Origin: Pseudomonadota bacterium
Lineage (GTDB): Bacteria; Pseudomonadota; Gammaproteobacteria; Burkholderiales; Rhodocyclaceae
Direction of reading: 5' to 3'
DNA length: 35,107 bases
Assembly (NCBI GenBank): GCA_018262245.1
Contig: JAGTRV010000011.1
Coordinates: 1 to 35,107, forward strand
This document shows, one piece after another, positions 34,395 through 35,107 of the stretch. Numbering within the stretch: position 1 is the first letter of the stretch; the number at the start of each line of letters is the position of its first letter. Under the pieces are notes generated by a model. The model was not told where the DNA came from and searched no databases. It was given only the letters and a program-made list of their open reading frames with translations. A program made the translations under genes and the position numbers.

Positions 34395-34422
34395 CTGGAT
34401 TCCGGCTTTCGCCGGAATGACG
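34395..34422. repeat. 28-bp repeat, right arm of GIY-YIG unit
   Basis: Starts CTGGATTCCGGCTTTCGCC and is identical to the right arm of copy C at 31742-31769 and an exact inverted copy of 34059-34086. It begins 12 bases upstream of the GIY-YIG start codon. Confidence 0.9.
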
Positions 34423-34459
34423 GAATGGATGTGCATCGATTCTCTGAGGGGATAACATC

Positions 34460-35107
34460 ATGACCACCACCGGCTCCCGCAAAACCTGGCTCAAAATCAT
34501 CGGCATTTTCGTATTCGTTCTGCTCGCCGTTGGCGCCTGGATTGGTTACGACCGGGGCTTCCGCGAATACCCGCAGCCGGACTGGGTTAACGCCACGCCG
34601 GAAATGCGTTTCAAGTACGGCTCGATCGGCGCCGAATACGACGCGGGAATTCCCTACTGGATTTTCTACGTTCTGCCGCGCATCTTCCCTGAAAAGCTGA
34701 CACAGGACGGCGTGGTCTTACCCGGTGGTTATGCCGCCCTCGGCGTTCCCTGGGAGATGGGCCAGGAACTGCCCGCCGGCTTCACCAAGAAGCGAATCGG
34801 TTTCGACCGCGTAGCCAACAACTGCGCCGTCTGCCACACCACCAGCTATCGGGAAACGCCGGATTCCAATCCGGTCTTCGTCGTCGGCGGCGGATCGCAC
34901 ACGACCAATGTTGAAGGCTTCTTCCGCTACCTGATCGACTGCGCCAAGGACCCGCGTTTCAACAGTGACATCCTGATGGCCGAGATCAATCGCGTCACCA
35001 AGCTCGACTTCATCGACTCGCTGCTCTATCGCTTCGTGATCATCCCGATCACCAAGAAACGCCTGCTGGAGCGCGAGGCCCAGTTCGCCTGGATCTACCG
35101 CAAGGAC
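34460..35107 (+). CDS. Membrane-anchored c-type cytochrome, 3' end outside window
   Basis: The first 216 codons are visible from ATG 34460 (RBS GAGGGG). An N-terminal anchor helix (IIGIFVFVLLAVGAWIGY) is followed by FKYGSIGAEYDAGIPYWI and heme motif CAVCH (122-126). It aligns along its length with the N-terminal part of the gene at 32515, so a second CXXCH is expected beyond the window. Similar regions include GFDRVANNCAVCH against GIDRVFLNCAVCH. It continues the cytochrome operon, separated from it by the GIY-YIG unit. Confidence 0.8.
   Translation, partial: MTTTGSRKTWLKIIGIFVFVLLAVGAWIGYDRGFREYPQPDWVNATPEMRFKYGSIGAEYDAGIPYWIFYVLPRIFPEKLTQDGVVLPGGYAALGVPWEMGQELPAGFTKKRIGFDRVANNCAVCHTTSYRETPDSNPVFVVGGGSHTTNVEGFFRYLIDCAKDPRFNSDILMAEINRVTKLDFIDSLLYRFVIIPITKKRLLEREAQFAWIYRKD

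Overview
The window looks like chromosomal DNA of a GC-rich betaproteobacterium, most likely in or near the Rhodocyclaceae (Dechloromonas/Azonexus-like). This is an inference from gene content: NsrR, CcoG, E. coli-type YcaO, chemoreceptor and hybrid-kinase genes, many c-type cytochromes, and dispersed repeats with a CTGGATTCC..GGAATGACG core. No search was possible, so family names come from motifs I can read and from memory.

Layout. (1) 1-2121: AT-richer accessory DNA made of small plus-strand genes separated by integron attC-like recombination sites. There is no integrase in view. One cassette carries a YidD-like gene; the others encode small exported proteins. (2) 2149-4161: a divergent nsrR/ccoG pair with an NsrR-type operator in front of each gene. 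(3) 4395-7421: a very long class A penicillin-binding protein. (4) 7603-9921: a single protein that joins a cyclic-nucleotide-binding-like domain, an acetate-kinase domain and a PduL-type phosphotransacylase domain. It is followed by a bidirectional terminator and a half-size TauE/SafE permease. (5) 10413-15579: an NtrC-type two-component system faces a four-gene envelope operon (Pal-like lipoprotein, OmpA-like lipoprotein, DUF3106-like membrane protein, small lipoprotein). Between them lie a sigma-54 promoter candidate and several helically phased palindromes, so this looks like a self-contained envelope-response module. (6) 15639-19863: a TAXI-type binding protein with a C-terminal membrane anchor, a small periplasmic protein, a PcaC-like protein and YcaO. 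(7) 19918-26380: a methyl-accepting chemotaxis protein, a CHASE-PAS-PAS hybrid histidine kinase and class II fumarase. (8) 26557-35107: an operon of at least four two-CXXCH-type cytochromes c plus a lipoprotein, running off the window end. A palindrome precedes it.

The cytochrome operon has been invaded twice by one repeat family. A 90-bp palindromic copy sits in frame inside one cytochrome gene. A compact 364-bp unit, consisting of a frameshifted GIY-YIG gene between two perfect 28-bp inverted repeats, sits between two paralogous cytochrome genes.

Most noteworthy: the CNB-AckA-PduL fusion, the sigma-54/TCS/lipoprotein module, the multi-cytochrome operon of unknown function, the GIY-YIG repeat unit and the in-frame palindromic insertion. 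There is no stretch over 300 bases without an annotated gene or gene remnant; the longer gaps (4162-4394, 13183-13489, 21541-21788, 24669-24973, 26381-26667, 34033-34459) are described under their features. I see nothing convincing in 4162-4394, 21541-21788 and 24669-24973.
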